The notes beneath the pieces are model-generated. The model made no database searches. It was not told the origin of the DNA and saw only the letters and a program-made list of their open reading frames with translations. Positions 1 through 11,111 of a stretch of 64,000 nucleotides of DNA are shown piece by piece (positions within the stretch are counted from its first letter, which is position 1; each line of letters starts with the position of its first letter). This stretch comes from Pleurodeles waltl (taxonomy: Eukaryota; Chordata; Amphibia; Caudata; Salamandridae). The translations under genes and the position numbers were made by a program. The stretch covers positions 1,353,094,323 through 1,353,158,322 of the forward strand of contig NC_090444.1 in assembly GCF_031143425.1 (NCBI RefSeq). The letters are read 5' to 3'.

Positions 1-362
1 AAATCCGCTAGATTTCATTAGTGAAAGGCATGTATATGCCTTTCCGATGGTTAGCCCTCTTGGAGTACACCGGCCAACTACGAAAGCTTACGAGGATCCA
101 TGTTTTCAGCCTGGTTTCTGCACTACTTTATCTTTTTATTTTCCGTGCAGCACGATCGCGCTGGGTTTTACATAGCGCGATTCCGCTCAGTATTTTGTTT
201 TTCAATTTCAGCGCAATCAAGCTGCGTTTTACATAGCACGATCGCGCTTAGTTTTTTTACTTTTAATTTGTCTGGCAAGAAAAGTCCGGTTAGGAGTTTA
301 CAACACTAAATAGATCTAATTCGAGCAAATGGAAGACCTGTTGCATTGCAAATGCTTGGTTC
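1..362 (+). repeat. Dispersed repeat family A, copy 1 (5' end outside window)
   Basis: This stretch aligns by eye with 2340-2822 and with the reverse strand of 34680-35105. Shared landmarks are a start like TTAGTGAAAGGCATG, an ACCGGCCAAC block, AGAAAAGTCCGGTTAGG, and a terminal GCATTGCAAATGCTTG. It lacks the 27-bp tandem block seen in copies 2 and 3. The class of element is unknown to me. No coding potential is evident; short open stretches here are chance. Confidence 0.6.
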
Positions 363-2209
363 TTTTTGAGCTGAGATGGTGGCTAATGCAAATTTCCTGG
401 ACTAAGTACAAAGAATTGCCTGTGTGATATAATACAGTTGAAAGCAATACATCAGCATTTGAGATTGCAAAAATGTCTTCTCAAATGTCGTTCAGAATGA
501 TCTCACTTACTCAGGGACACTGAGGTAACTGTGGACTAGTACAAACAACTGCTGATAATGTAATTGTCCATGTGTTATCAAGAACTCTAAAAATGCATTT
601 GTTTTGTGGTGATGATGCTATGTCTGCCTACAACGATAATTCATTAGTAGCACTGAAAACAGGAGAGACGTGCTTGAAGCTAGACACTGTTCAATGCTTG
701 GAAGACTGCTTTCCCAACTCTGGAAATAGTAGTAACAGTTGGGAAGTGTTGGGTTAGACAGACGTAAGTAGACACACGCTGTACAAAGAGGCTTTCTCTA
801 CAGACATACATGTGCAGATGGCAATCGTTTGCATGTTATATTTTTATGCCATCATATCAGTTTGTGGACAAGGTTTCATTTGAGAACACGGCACACAACT
901 GACTTAATGAGAGGCCAGGTACTTAAATCAAGTTTAAATCAAGCATTGGCAAAGCTGATTTTTCTGGCTTTTTAGACATAATGAATGTGCTTTTTTACTC
1001 TCTAACACTTTTCTGTGTGTGTTTATATGGCGAGTAAATTAGTGTTACATTTATTCAGCCCTTCCTACTTATGTGGAGCTCTGAAGGGAATACACATTGA
1101 TTGTGTATGGGAAGAGAGGTGTAATGGTGTGATATATTGCTTTTTTAATTATTCTGCCAATCCCACTATTGCATTGTTCTCTAACTTCATTATAATGGCA
1201 TATATGTTTTTAATTTAAATGGTTAAAATGACACATCAAAAATAAAAGCAAAATGGGGAGGTATTCCACTTAGTATTCGTTGTGTCACTTCCTTACTGGT
1301 GCTGGTGGATGTATGGTACTACTGTATGTTCTACCCTGAACTTACCCAAGCTCCTGGCATCTCTGGAAGGCACTACTCCATCAGCAACTGGTATGAGAAT
1401 GGGCAGTCTCCCTCCGCGAGTTCCACAACAGCTCCTCCCTTAGTGTGAAGCACAATGAGAGAAAGCATCTGAAAGCCCCAAATCATTACAATATCAGCAC
1501 CCCAGGCGGACTATTCTACTGAGCTGGGCAGACACGTGGTTGGTGGCATGGCTTTTACTTATTGTAACTCTGTGCTACACACGGGTACACTGAAAGGTGA
1601 ACATACAACGTACTGTAGAATATGGACACCATTTTGGAATGGAACCAGTTCACCATTCAGAGTAATAATATACAATTTAATGCAGAATGTTAGTACACAG
1701 CATACTATTACTGTTTGCATCATCTTATTATTTTAAATGAAAGTATACACATGTTCATTGTTTAATAATAAAAGATGTACTGCCTAGGCTGTATCTGATA
1801 TATGACCATGTGCTGTGCAGGGCTGCCGCTGTCTTGAGTGTTCATACAGAGTCTCTGACGTCATCCGTTAACCATGGGTTGCAGTGCGATAGGAGGGCTG
1901 GCTATATCTACACTGTGCCTGTGCTTGGGATGTTGAGGGAGTGAGGAGGGCTTGGGGTAAAGACAGGACTTAAACCTGACTCATTTGCCTTTTGGAGTTC
2001 TCGAGTGCCTGGCACTAAAGGGGACTGTTTTCCAGGCACAAATGTACGGGCAAATCGCAATCACTCACAGTGAGGGGACCCAATGGCTCAAGCGGGCTGA
2101 CCCAGCACCTCCCTCCACCTTTTATAAGCTTTGGTGGGTGAAACCAACATTGGAATGACACAACAACAGACCAATGGATAAAAAGGATTGATTGAAAGAC
2201 ATCTATGTC
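363..2209. other. Unassigned AT-rich DNA
   Basis: I recognise no gene, RNA or named repeat here. The open stretches (for example 572-757, 1015-1218 and 1536-1736) are short, isolated and without domain-like residues. Confidence 0.5.
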
Positions 2210-2822
2210 TGTATGCAAATGTGTGTCTTTTAGGGTTGAGCGCAAAGCGCTCTGTCCCTGGTGTAATCTCTCTGTGGGCTTTTAACTACGCCCATGTCAA
2301 GCCCATCAGTTTGGTTGATTCGTGGGCTTGCCTTTTAACACTTGTTTGATTTAATTAGTGAAAGGCATGCATACGTCATGCCTTTTCTGGTGTTTAGCCT
2401 GCCTCGATCGCACCGGCCAACAACTGAAAACATACGAAGCTCCATGTTTTCCACATGGTTTCTGCACTACTTTTTCTCTTTATTTTTTAGGCAGCACGGC
2501 CTCGCTGGGCAGTAGTAGAGCGCTTTGCATGACATCGACCCTGTTACATGGATATTTGCACTTTTGCCGGTTATATGGATAATTGCACTTTTGCTGGTTA
2601 CATGGATAATTGCACTTTTGTCAATGCGTTTCCCTGCGAGCGGAATACTGATTCCTTTTGTGGGCTTGCTTTGCGCTCATGGTGGCCATCGGCTTCCTTA
2701 TGTGAAACTGTTTTACTTTTCAGTTTATGTGGAAAGAAAAGTCCAGTTAGGCGTTTACAAGTCTAATAGCTTTAACTTGTGCAAACGCAAGACCCATTAC
2801 ATTGCAAATGCTTGTTTATAAT
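2210..2822 (+). repeat. Dispersed repeat family A, copy 2
   Basis: The longest copy of this family in the window. It opens with GTTGAGCGCAAAGCGCTCTG, then a GGGCTTTTAACTACGCCCATG block, and ends with CATTGCAAATGCTTG. Between about 2549 and 2625 a roughly 27-bp unit (ATGGATAATTGCACTTTTGC-type) occurs three times; the same tandem block is present in the inverted copy at 34680-35105. The ends are approximate and I could not identify a target duplication. Confidence 0.65.
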
Positions 2823-3006
2823 GACACTTCTTTGTTGCCTGCCCAGCACATATACAGAGAACACACTTATCCTAGTCACTTGCATTTTTTAAATATTTAC
2901 TGTCTGTTGTGATCTACTATTATTTCTATGTGACTTATGCTATATCTCTGATCTGCCTCACAAGGATCGGAATGGGCTACTAAATATGCTTGATCATTAA
3001 GATATA

Positions 3007-3240
3007 GGTGGTCATTACAACCCTGGCGGATGGTGTTAAAGCGGCGGTAAAACCGCCAGTAGGCCGGCGGTAAAAGAATTGCAATTACGACCGTGGCGGA
3101 AACCGCCAACAAAGACAGCCACTTTAACACTCCTACCGCCACGGCGGTACAAACAAACAGCGCGGCGGTCACTGCCAACAGACAGGCGGGAGACAATGTA
3201 CCGCCCACACTATTATGACAGGCCAATCCGCCACCTTTTC
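3007..3240. repeat. Left TIR and GGCGG-rich subterminal region of Harbinger copy 1
   Basis: The terminal 23 bp form the TIR. The following 200 bp carry many copies of GGCGG, ACCGCC and GGCGGTA on both strands, spaced irregularly. By analogy with other Harbinger elements these may be transposase or Myb-protein binding sites; that role is inferred. The equivalent stretch in copy 2 is 39338-39580. Confidence 0.6.
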
Positions 3241-3879
3241 CGGGGCGGATTCACCGCGGATAAAAACACAGCGGAAACAGGAATTTTGAAGGGAAAACGC
3301 TCACCTCTACACACTCCACGAGGATCGAGGACACCATGGAAATGGAACTCCAAATTCTACCTGCGATAGTCTTCCTGCTCCTCTACCAGGAGCACGAACG
3401 CCGGCGGCGGAGACCACAGTGAGTACTGCACCTACGACACAGGGGAGGGGGGAGACAAAAAACAGGGACACGCAACACGCAACACCTCACACCCACCCCC
3501 TCCCTCACCCACTACAACACACACACTAATGCATATCAATACATCACAGTTACACCCCCAACCCCCCCAGAAGAATGCAAAGACCAAAGAAAATGAGTGT
3601 AACCATCTGAATATATTACAAACAAGTAGGCAGAAATATATATATACACCATGTACAAAATATATACCAGGCATAGTAGTCCAGGTACTGCACAAAGAAA
3701 GTCTGTGGAACACTGGGACCACACAGTATAGGCGAGGCCCACACAAGATCCCTGACCATGACGGAGAGAACACTGCAGGGGCATCAGACAGCAACTAAAC
3801 AGGCACCTCAGGGGGGAGGGAAAGGGGGGTCACCTCAGCTGGTTGAGGGCACAATGCCAAATCCACGACAGGGCCACAT

Positions 3880-4125
3880 GCCCACTGTTCAATCCTGGGG
3901 AGTGCAAAGCCACAGTCTCTCAAATCTCTACAGTGGGTGGTTTGCCCACTGTTCCATCCTGGGGAGTGCAAAGCCACAATCTCTCAAGTCTCTACAGTGG
4001 GTGGGTTGCCCACTGTTCCATCCTGGGGAGTGCAAAGCCACAGTCTCTCAAGTCTCTACAGTGGGTGGGTTGCCCACTGTACGATCCTGGGGAGTGCAAA
4101 CCCACAGTCTCTCAAGTGGATAACA
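3880..4125. repeat. Tandem repeat, about 63-bp unit, four copies
   Basis: The unit reads roughly CACTGTTCCATCCTGGGGAG followed by TGCAAAGCCACAGTCTCTCA and AGTCTCTACAGTGGGTGGGT. Four successive copies differ by a few substitutions. It lies in the transposase intron of Harbinger copy 1. A related but differently sized array sits at 40155-40905 in copy 2. Confidence 0.85.
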
Positions 4126-4395
4126 ATCTCCACTGGTTCTGGAGGGGGACTGGTGCCCAGAGAGCTTCATCCTGTGAAGGACAGAGGTAGTGGATGGATC
4201 TCTCCACTGGTTCTGGAGGGGGACTGGTGCCCAGAGTGCTTCATCCTGTGAAGGACAGAGGTAGTGGATGGATGTCTCCACTGGTTGTGGAGGGGGACTG
4301 GTGCCCAGAGTGCTTCATCCTGTGTAGGACAGAGGTAGTGGGTGGATGTCTCCACTGGTTCTGGAGGGGGACTGGTGCCCAGAGTGCATCATTCA
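4120..4395. repeat. Tandem repeat, about 66-72-bp unit, four copies
   Basis: The unit is built on CTCCACTGGTTCTGGAGGGG plus GACTGGTGCCCAGAGTGCTT plus CATCCTGTGAAGGACAGAGG. It continues directly from the 63-bp array but has a different core. Open reading stretches on both strands here are by-products of the repeat. Confidence 0.85.
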
Positions 4396-4439
4396 CCCCG
4401 TGACGGACCCAGTTGCGTCAATGCCCCTGCCGCTCATGG

Positions 4440-4995
4440 GCTAGCGGTGCTTGAGTTGGCGGTGCCCTGTTCAGCGGTGCTTGAGTTGGCGGTGCCCTGT
4501 TCAGCGGTGCTTGAGTTGGCGGTGCCCTGTTCAGCGGTGCTTGTGCTGGCGGTCCTTCATGGCCCAGCGGGGCTTGTGCTGGCGGTCCTTCATGGCCCAG
4601 CGGTGCTTGTGCTGGCAGTCCTTCATGGTCCAGCGGGGCTTGCGCTGGCGGTCCTTCATGGCCCAGCAGGGCTTGTGCTGGCGGTCCTTCATGGCCCAGC
4701 AGGGCTTGTGCTGGCAGTCGGGCTTGTGCTGCCGGTCCTTCATGGCCCAGCGGTGCTGGCGGTCCTTCATGGCCCAGCGGGGCTTGTGCTGGCGGTCCTT
4801 CATGGCCCAGCGGGGCTGGTGCTGGTGGTCCTTCATGGATCAGCAGGGCTGGAGCTGGCGGTTCCCTCCTGGGCAGCTGGGCTGTGGCTGGCGGTGCCCT
4901 CCTGGGCAGCTGGGCTGGGGCTGGCCTCCTGGGCAGCTGAGCTGGGGCTGGCGGTGGCCTCCTGGGCAGCTGGGCTGAGGCTGGCGGTGGCCTCC
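4440..4995. repeat. GC-rich minisatellite, 30-33-bp unit, about 17 copies
   Basis: Units resemble GCGGTCCTTCATGGCCCAGC plus GGGGCTTGTGCTG. Because the unit is a multiple of three and lacks stops in several registers, long open frames appear on both strands at once (for example 4342-4998 plus and 4418-5068 minus). It lies just beyond the 3' end of the antisense SANT gene. In copy 2 the same position carries a 33-bp repeat that is coding. Confidence 0.85.
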
Positions 4996-7449
4996 TAGGC
5001 AGCGGGGATGATGGCGGTCTTCTTCGCCTTGCAGCTCTTCTCAGACTTGCCGGGTTTCTTGTGGCCATTCCCCACCTTGGAAGGTGTCACAGCTGACTAC
5101 ACACTCCCACCGGGACCCCTGGGTGCGGCTTTGGTGGCTGGAGACTTCTCCCTCTCCCGCCGGGCACTGGCCAACTTCTGATGCTTCACAGGTGGGGGAC
5201 TGTCTGTGCTGTGGCTCCGTGCCACACTGGCTGTCCTGGTGGCCGGTGCACTCCACATACCGGTGACTACAGGCACCACTGGCCCAGGAGATGTTGTGGC
5301 TGAGGTGCTAGTTCGGGACCTATGAGATGGACAGGGTGGGGGAGGTGTGGGAAAAAGGTCAAGGCTGGACAGGAAAAGTTTTTGGGACACACTGGGACGG
5401 GTAGCTGGAGGAGATTTGGGAGTGGAGGAAGAGGTGGTGGTAGTAGGAGGTGTACGTTTGGTGACTTTGGGTGCAGGTGCATGCGCTGGAGGCTGTGGTG
5501 AGGTAGATGGCTGTTGGGTTGGTGTGTGCCTGCGTTTGTGTATCTTGGGAGGGGGCGTCACAGACACACTGGGAGAGGACACAGGGGACGTGTGAATGGT
5601 AGTGGGTGTGGTGACTGCACGTGAGCGGGGTGTGCTGGTGGGTGTGCTGGTGAGGGACGTAGTGGCTGTAGAGGTAGTGCATGCAGGTGTGAGTGTAGAC
5701 GAGACTGGGAGGGAGGAGGGAGACGAGGAGGAGGGGGACACAGTGGAGGCAGTGGATGTTGGTGTGTCTGCATGTGTGTGTTGCTTGTGGGAGTGCCTGT
5801 GGGATATGTGGTGCTTATGTTTGCCTGAGCTTCCCTTGTGTGTTGAGGTGTGTGCATGCTGATCTGATGGTGTGCTTGGGATAGGCAGAGGTACAGGGAT
5901 TGGGTCTGGGTGGAGGAAGTTGGAGGGGGGAGGCTAGAGACAGGGACAATGGCTGCCATCAGTGCTGAGGCCAGAGTTTGAAAAGCTCGGTGAAGGGCCA
6001 CCTGACCAGAATGAATGCCCTCCAGGAATGCATTAGTTTGTTGCAACTGCCTTTCTACACCCTGGATGGCATTCAAAATGGTAGACTGCCCAACAGTGAG
6101 GGACCTGAGGAGGTCAATGGCCTCCTCACTGAGGGCAGCAGGGGTGACTGGGGCAGGGCCTGAGGTGCCTGGGGCGAAGGTGATGTCCACCCTCCTGGGT
6201 GAGCGGGCACGGGGCGAAGGCTGAGGTGCTGCTGGGAGGGCAGTGCTGGTAGGGGGGTGGCGGCTGTACCTGTAGATGCGGGGGGCGCAGATGTTGCCCC
6301 ACCACAAGGGAGCTCCCATCAGAGGATATGTCGGTGTTGCTGGTCTCAGCTCCTGTCCCGCCATGAAGCTCCCCTCGCCCTCCGTCCCACTGGTGAATTC
6401 CGAGTCCGTAGTCTCACCCTCCAGGGCCATGTGGGATGCAGCTTCCTCGTGCTCCGGTGCCACTGCTCTTCCGCCTGATGATGCTAATGCACACAAGAAC
6501 AGGGAGACCACAAAAAGAGGTGGGGATGACAGAAGAAAGACATGTTCAGTGCATGGATTACCGCTACCGTTGGCGGACAAGACAGACACAGAAGCCCCCT
6601 GCACAACGCCGCGCTCTTGGGCTCCACTGTTCAATTCCTGGGAAATGGCCTACAAGGCTATGGACGTCATCTGCACACATAGATGACACAGGGGCATGAA
6701 TAGCTGTACTTGGCAGTCTGCAGAGGTGGGCTGGGGTGCCACATGGCCTGCCTTACGGAGGGGCCTTGCCTACGGAACTCGCCCTGGCCTAGGGAAACCC
6801 ACAGCCCTCCTCCCCCACCCAGAGAACTCCACTGCGCGCAAAGTCAGCAGAATGAGAGTGTACTCACCCCCTTGTGTCTGCTGTGATGCCCTCAAGCACC
6901 CATCCAACTCCGGGTAGGCCACCGCCAGGATCCTGAACATCAGGGGGGTCATAGTGCGACGGGCACCCCTCCCACGCTGGGAGGCCATCCCCAGCTGAGC
7001 CTTCGCCGTCTTCTTGCTCCAGCTGCGAATGTCCTCCCATCTTTTCCGGCAGTGGGTGCTCTGTCTGTGGTAGACCCCCAGGGTCCAGACGTCCTTGGAG
7101 ATGGCACGCCAAATATCTTTTTTCTGGTGGGCGCTGACCTACATGAAATGTACAGGGGAAAAAGAGAAGTTATTACCAGCTGCACCGTCAAAGTGATTGG
7201 CCCCCATCCCTACCCTTGCCATGTGGCACATGCATTCACCGTCTTTCATGCACTCAGCACTCTGCCCCCTTCCTTCTTACATCCAGCCCTCTCCACACAG
7301 GCATAGCCCATACAACATGCTCCCTGTGTACTTACCTGTTTGTCTGGAGGAAGGTAGAGTAGCGTGTACTGGGGGAGGACCCCATCCACGAGCTTCTCCA
7401 ACTCCTCTGATGTGAAGGCAGGGGCCCTATCCCCAGACGCACGAGCCAT
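4996..7449 (-). pseudogene. Myb/SANT-like DNA-binding protein 1, nested antisense in the transposase intron
   Basis: Exon 1 is 7449-7336 (114 nt, 38 residues, starting MARASGDRAPAFTSEELEKL, donor CAG/GTAAG). Exon 2 is 7138-6868 (271 nt). Exon 3 starts at 6483 after acceptor CATTAG; phases 0 and 1 match. Exons 1-2 form a trihelix/Myb-SANT-like domain: FTSEELEKLV, then KKDIWRAI, then CRKRWEDIRSW. Exon 3 encodes an acidic stretch, a helical segment (residues like EEAIDLLRSLTVGQSTILNAI) and a long Ser/Pro/Thr linker. The frame is broken once or more in that linker near 5560-5740, and again by a TAG at 5097-5099 before a lysine-rich end at 4996. In Harbinger elements such proteins bind subterminal DNA and bring the transposase to the nucleus; that role is inferred here. 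No host gene match is implied. Confidence 0.82.
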
Positions 7450-9260
7450 TGTCTCTTCCAGACCGAGGTCACAGCAGCAGTGTAGGTCCTCTCCTGTCGA
7501 AGATCAGGTATCGAGTGATTGAACAGATAGAAAATGGTGGTCACGTCATTGGCTCCTGGGACCCATAGTGTCCAATGTTAACCAATGCAGCATTGTGCTG
7601 CGGTCTTCGACCGCCTACCGTGACAGTGTACAACGCCAGCGCAGTTACCTCACATCCCATTGTCCCACTTTACAGGTCAGGCAGCCGCCATTTCAGGGGC
7701 CCACATGGCTTCATTTACAACTGCGTCACACATACCTAGGCCTAGTCTCAACACACATATAGGCCACCTTTTTTGTATGATTGGTGTTCTGGGTAAACTG
7801 TGGGTACGTACCTCTGAGTTGGTTGACTCTGTGCTTACTGTTGTCCTTCATAGGCACCATCCGCTGGCACATATGAGGAGATGGCGGCATCATCCGGTGT
7901 ACCGACCGTTGGTGGACCTGTCGACAATGGAGGAGCGACATTTGATAATCTCCTACAGGCTTGACCGTGCCACAATCCAGGAACTGTGTACCCAGTTGGA
8001 GCCAGACCTGATGTCAGCAATCCGCCATCCCACAGGAATCCCCCCTCAAGTGCAGGTTCTGTCAGTGCTGCATTTACTTGCAAGTGGCTCTTTTCAAACA
8101 ACTGTAGCCATGGCATCAGGGATGTCCCAGCTTATGTTTTCCAACGTATTGTCCAGAGTGTTGTCTGCCCTTCTGAAACACATGCAGAGCAACATCATTT
8201 TCCCTCAGGTGGAGGATTTGCCTACAGTGAAAGGTGATTTCTATGCCCAGGGACATCTCCCCAACATCATAGGTGCCATTGATGTGACCCATGTGGCTTT
8301 GGTCCCCCCCCAGGTGTACAGAAACCGGAAGAGTTATCATTCTATGAATGTACAGATGGTATGTTTGGCAGACCAGTACATCTCCCATGTGAATGCCATG
8401 TTCCCTGGCTCAGTGCATGACACCTACATCCTGCGGAATAGCAGCATCCCTTATGTGATGGGTCAACTCCAGAGGTACCGTGTGTGGCTATTAGGTGAGC
8501 ACTTGGAAGGAAGTCAATGGGAATGGTTGTCTGGGTCTGGGGTTATCCCTCCAGGTTAGTGTGTGTCTAACAGTTGCCCCTCACCATTTGCAGGTGACTC
8601 TGGTTACCCCAACCTGTCATGGCTACTGGCCCCAGTGAGGAATCCCAGGACCAGGGCAGAGGAACGCTACAATGAGGCCCATGGGCGAACTAGGAGGGTG
8701 ATTGAGCGGACCTTCGGCCTCCTGAATGCCAGGTTCCGGTGCCTCCATATGACAGGTGGATCCCTATTCTACTCACCAAAGAAGGTGTGCCAGATCATCG
8801 TGGCCTGCTGTATGCTTCACAACTTGGCTTTGTGACGCCAGGTGCCTTTTCTGCAGGAGGATGGTCCAGATGGCGGTGTTGTTGCAGCTGTGGAGCCTGT
8901 GGACAGTGATGAGGAGGAAGCAGAGGAAGAAGACATGCACAACAGGGACTCAGTGATCCAGCAATATTTCCAGTGAGACACAGGTAAGAATACAATCCTG
9001 CCTACTACATGTACTTTAACAATACTACCTCTCTCCTGACTGTCGTTTTCACCCAGTGTATGGTCACTGAGTTGTCATTGTCCCTTACGGTTACACAGAT
9101 GTGGGTCCCACTGTGTGACATCTGCTTAGATTCCTCATGGACTAGAGCTGTGTGACATAGGTATGTTGACATTACCATTTCAAAAAAGTTTGTCACTGTA
9201 ATTGCAAATACACTATTTCAAAATCACAGATAGACTCCAGATCACTTTGTGCTTTAGGTG

Positions 9261-9270
9261 TGTTTATTTA
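9261..9270 (-). promoter_or_regulatory. Polyadenylation signal of SANT-like gene 2, Harbinger copy 1
   Basis: AATAAA on the minus strand (TTTATT at 9263-9268), about 190 bp past the stop codon at 9458. The same signal sits at matching places in copy 2 (46221-46226 and 46236-46241) and copy 3 (63892-63897). Confidence 0.6.
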
Positions 9271-9457
9271 AATGCTCAAAATTGGAGGGGGTAGTGAAAT
9301 GGCGAGGGGTGATGGCGGAGGAGTGTCCATGGCAGAGTCCAGTCTATTAGTCTCACAGGTGCATTGACCAGATGGGCAAGATGGGAACTGGAGCTGGGGC
9401 AGTTTAATTATGGATAGGGTGACAAAGTGGGACAGCAGGATGACAATCAGGGTGGTC

Positions 9458-10935
9458 TCATTTCCTGGTGGGGGTCTTGGCATCGTTCTCTGTCTTGTTC
9501 CTGGATCTCAGGGACCGTTTGCGGGGTGGTTCTCCGTCTGCAGGGGGTGGGGTGCTGGTGTGGTGGTCCTGTGGCGGTGCCTCCTGTCCACTAGCGCCGG
9601 CGGAGGTGGTCGGCAGTTCATCGTCCATGCTAGTGTCATGGGCCCCTTGGAGTGCCACAGTGTCCCTCCTGGTGTTGAGTACTTCCTTCAGCACCCCTAC
9701 GAAGGTGCCCAGGGTGGAGCTGATGGTTCTGAGTTCCTCCCTGAAGCCCATATACTGTTCCTCCTGCATGCGCTGGGTCTCCTGAAACTTGGCCAGTACC
9801 GTTGCCATCATCTCCTGGGAGTGGTGCATGCTCCCATGATGGAGGAGAGGGCCTCGTGGAGAGTGGGTTCCCTTGGCCTGTCCACCCCCTATCCCACGGC
9901 AGCCCTCCCAGTTCCCCTGTGTTCCAGTGCCTCCGTCCCTTGGACCGTGTGCACACTACCACTGCCCCCAGGTCCCTGTTGTTGTTGGGGTGGTGGGTTA
10001 TCCTGGGTTCCCTGTAGTGGTGGACACACAGCTGATTGATGTGTCCTGGGGACGGAGGTATGGGCCCGCTGGTTGGGTGCTGTGCTGGTGTTTCCAGAGG
10101 GGGGAAGATCTGTGGTGGCCTGTGCCTGTGTGAGGGGAACCGACTGTCCAGAGGTCCCCGATGGTCCGGGCTGGTCATCTAGATTCAGTTGGACAGAGGT
10201 GCTGTCATCACTGTAGGCCTCTTCTGTTGGTGGTGTGGACATGTGTGGACCCTCCTGTCTGGTGACGTTGGGTACGGGTCTTGCAGGGGTATAAAAGGAT
10301 GTTTGTTAAATCTGTGTGTGTAATGGTGTGCAATGGGTGGGTGACCGTGTACCTCAGTGCTAGCATTCCTGTGTGGGAGCTTGTGTGATGGTGGTTTAGG
10401 GGGGTGTATGGGTATGTGTAGTGGCCATGCTTTGGTGATGGGTATCCATGCTTTGTAGTCATGCAGGGCTTGGTGTTGGGATGTGTGGTTTGTGATGTTG
10501 GGACATTTGTGAGGAGTTGGGGTGCTGGGGGTGAGGGTGGGGGTATGTGATAGCATGCAGGTAGGGTGGGGGATGTAATAGTAAAGCTTTGACTTACCAG
10601 AGTCCATTCCTGCAAGGCCCTCAGGATGCAGAATCGCCAAGACCTGTTCCTCCCATGTTGTTAGTTGTGGGGGAGGATGTGGGGGTCAACCGCCAGTCCG
10701 CTGAACCGCTAGGTGGTGTCTTGAGACCCCGGAACGCACCTTCCCCTGTAGGTCGTTGCACCTCTTCCTGATTTCCTCCTGATTTCTTGGGTGTTGTACC
10801 ACTGCGTTGACACTGTCCACTATTCTGTGCCATAGCTCCATCTTCCTACCTATGGAGGTGTGCTGCACCTGTGCTCCGAATAGCTGTGGCTCTACCCGGA
10901 CGATTTCCTCCACCATGACCCTGAGCTCCTCCTCA
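9458..10935 (-). pseudogene. Myb/SANT-like protein 2, Harbinger copy 1 (decayed)
   Basis: Same gene as at 46428-47897 (copy 2) and 62192-63703 (copy 3). Exon 1 runs from about 10935 to 10598 and ends at a GTAAGTC donor. It encodes the Myb/SANT-like core (RVMVEEIVRVEPQLFG, then IRKRCNDLQGKV) but has lost the start codon region, and the frame breaks after the RTGG residues. Exon 2 is 10280-9458. Its acceptor reads GCAA instead of the GCAG seen in the other copies, a CAG codon has become TAG (after RAAVG), and a 1-nt deletion shifts the frame at the conserved MGAYHHSQE segment. The C-terminal part (9829-9458) is a coiled-coil-like stretch followed by a basic RKRSLRSRNK tail, plausibly a nuclear localisation signal. 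Confidence 0.8.
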
Positions 10936-11111
10936 GTGTGTGGTGATAAGTGTGGTGATATGTAGTGGTGTGTTGTGTGAGGTGCGTGGAAGTTGTGTGG
11001 GTGATGGTGTTGTGTGCCTGTGAATGCTGTTGTTCTTGCTGGTGGTGCTCTCTCTCTGACCTTCTTTCTGAATTTTTTGTCGTGGGGGTTTGTGGGTGAT
11101 GTGGGAGTGTG

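Larger units (their letters stand above)
3336..8976 (+). pseudogene. Harbinger DDE transposase, three exons, one in-frame stop
   Basis: A HARBI1-like transposase catalyses excision and insertion of the element, normally with a Myb-like partner. Exon 1 is 3336-3418 (start MEMELQILP, arginine-rich end, phase 2, donor CA/GTGAGT). Exon 2 is 7854-8494, after acceptor TTCATAG. Exon 3 is 8594-8976, after TTTGCAG. Phases join perfectly and give 368 residues, close to the family's roughly 350. The catalytic triad is visible: D171 in GAIDVTH, D243 in LLGDSGYP (the D follows the exon 2/3 junction) and E279 in IERTFG. A conserved PGSVHDTYILR block precedes the second Asp. A single TGA at 8833-8835 interrupts the frame (codon 322, probably a CpG-decayed CGA). 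The reading frame then continues with an acidic tail to TGA 8974-8976. Everything except that stop is open. The 4.4-kb first intron holds an antisense gene. Confidence 0.88.

Noticed and set aside
3880..4395. Regular direct repeats resembling a CRISPR-like array
   Set aside because: Units are contiguous with no unique spacers, and the setting is a eukaryotic transposon intron.
4342..5068. Long overlapping open frames on both strands, up to 218 codons
   Set aside because: They arise because a 30-33-bp minisatellite lacks stops in several registers. Composition is monotonous and frames conflict, so none is called as a separate gene.
6257..6699. Plus-strand open frames of 73-136 codons in Harbinger copy 1
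   Set aside because: Shadows of SANT-like gene 1 exon 3 on the other strand, with no independent support.
7660..7853. In-frame extension upstream of transposase exon 2
   Set aside because: The frame is open by chance; the acceptor at 7852-7853 and phase match to the 83-nt exon explain the N-terminus better, and copy 2 supports that exon.
9410..10242. Plus-strand open frame of 209 codons
   Set aside because: Antisense shadow of SANT-like gene 2 exon 2, present in all copies for the same reason.
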